Part shown: piece by piece, positions 63,866 to 64,000 of the stretch
Numbering within the stretch: the first letter of the stretch is position 1
Layout of the letters: every line of letters starts with the position of its first letter
Source: Pirellula sp.
Lineage (GTDB): Bacteria; Planctomycetota; Planctomycetia; Pirellulales; PNKZ01
Length of the DNA stretch: 64,000 nt
Assembly (NCBI GenBank): GCA_013822735.1
Contig: PNKZ01000006.1
Location: 238,418-302,417 of the forward strand
Direction: 5' to 3'
Program-made: the position numbers and the translations under genes
Notes under the pieces: model-generated
What the model saw: only the letters and a program-made list of their open reading frames with translations
What the model was told of the DNA's origin: nothing
The model's database searches: none

Positions 63866-64000
63866 ATGTCTTTCTACTTCAAGATCTTGCGACGATCATC
63901 ACCATACTGGGCGACTGTCGTTGTCGTTCTTTCGGCACTGCTGCTGCGCGAAGGCCTGGATCGTTCGCAGAAGAGCTACGGCTGCGTCGGCCTTGCCCGT
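63866..64000 (+). CDS. Start of a membrane or exported protein, runs off right edge
   Basis: An ATG at 63866 opens a frame to the window end: MSFYFKILRRSSPYWATVVVVLSALLLREGL, then DRSQKSYGCVGLAR. It has a basic start and one hydrophobic segment, so a membrane anchor or signal-like start is likely. Only 45 codons are visible, so no family can be given. Confidence 0.5.
   Translation, partial: MSFYFKILRRSSPYWATVVVVLSALLLREGLDRSQKSYGCVGLAR

Overview
This 64 kb window is GC-rich chromosomal DNA with short, mostly single-gene transcription units on both strands. The gene content points to a planctomycete, probably of the Pirellula/Blastopirellula/Rhodopirellula type. The evidence is several Gfo/Idh/MocA oxidoreductases (two with Tat leaders), a DUF1080 protein, an ECF sigma factor translationally coupled to a FecR-LamG-like membrane protein, an alkaline-ceramidase-like secreted enzyme, secretin-like exported proteins, a Ser/Thr kinase, a DoxX-like/oxidoreductase/sugar-isomerase operon and a homologue of formaldehyde-activating enzyme. 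I saw no rRNA, tRNA, CRISPR array, transposase, integrase or phage genes.

Layout. 1-9.4 kb: end of a Na+/H+ antiporter, a stand-alone DUF2090 protein, an SDR/NTF2-like pair, a Tat-exported pyruvyl-transferase-like protein, a ceramidase-like protein, a PAS histidine kinase and a small secretin-like protein. 10-18 kb: xylA, a saccharopine-dehydrogenase-like reductase, an AAA+/VWA pair, a DinB-like protein, and DUF1080 overlapping a HAD phosphatase. 18-31 kb: two secreted alpha/beta hydrolases flank a sigma/FecR/ArsR cluster, followed by a GT39 glycosyltransferase, Rho with a glycine-rich N-terminus, and an exported thioredoxin/YHS fusion. 31-43 kb: glpD, TPR and thioredoxin-like exported proteins, fbp, a SpoIIAA-like protein, a Ser/Thr kinase, a 2-hydroxyacid dehydrogenase and a MATE transporter. 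43-47 kb: a probable operon of DoxX-like protein, Tat Gfo/Idh oxidoreductase, TIM-barrel sugar isomerase and a PHA-system protein. 47-50 kb: a repeat-dense accessory island with three small minus-strand genes. 51.6-64 kb: NagD-like phosphatase, Fae-like protein, YitT, a di-haem peroxidase, three more Gfo/Idh proteins, a thioredoxin, a CheX-like protein, an FHA-GAF-sigma54 activator, and the start of a further gene at the right edge.

The least ordinary content is in the non-coding DNA. (1) Hairpins with a conserved ATTTAGC leader have stems that differ between copies yet keep pairing; one pair is fused tail to tail. (2) Two copies of a 28-bp-arm extragenic palindrome lie 4 kb apart. (3) Five copies of a composite repeat of about 200 bp occur within 2.7 kb around 47.1-49.8 kb. 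Two of them carry a further conserved flank of about 110 bp directly upstream of small cassette-like genes; these flanks contain attC-like features, but no integrase gene is present. (4) The Fae homologue lacks the usual active-site histidine region.

All family calls come from reading motifs in translated sequence, without database searches.
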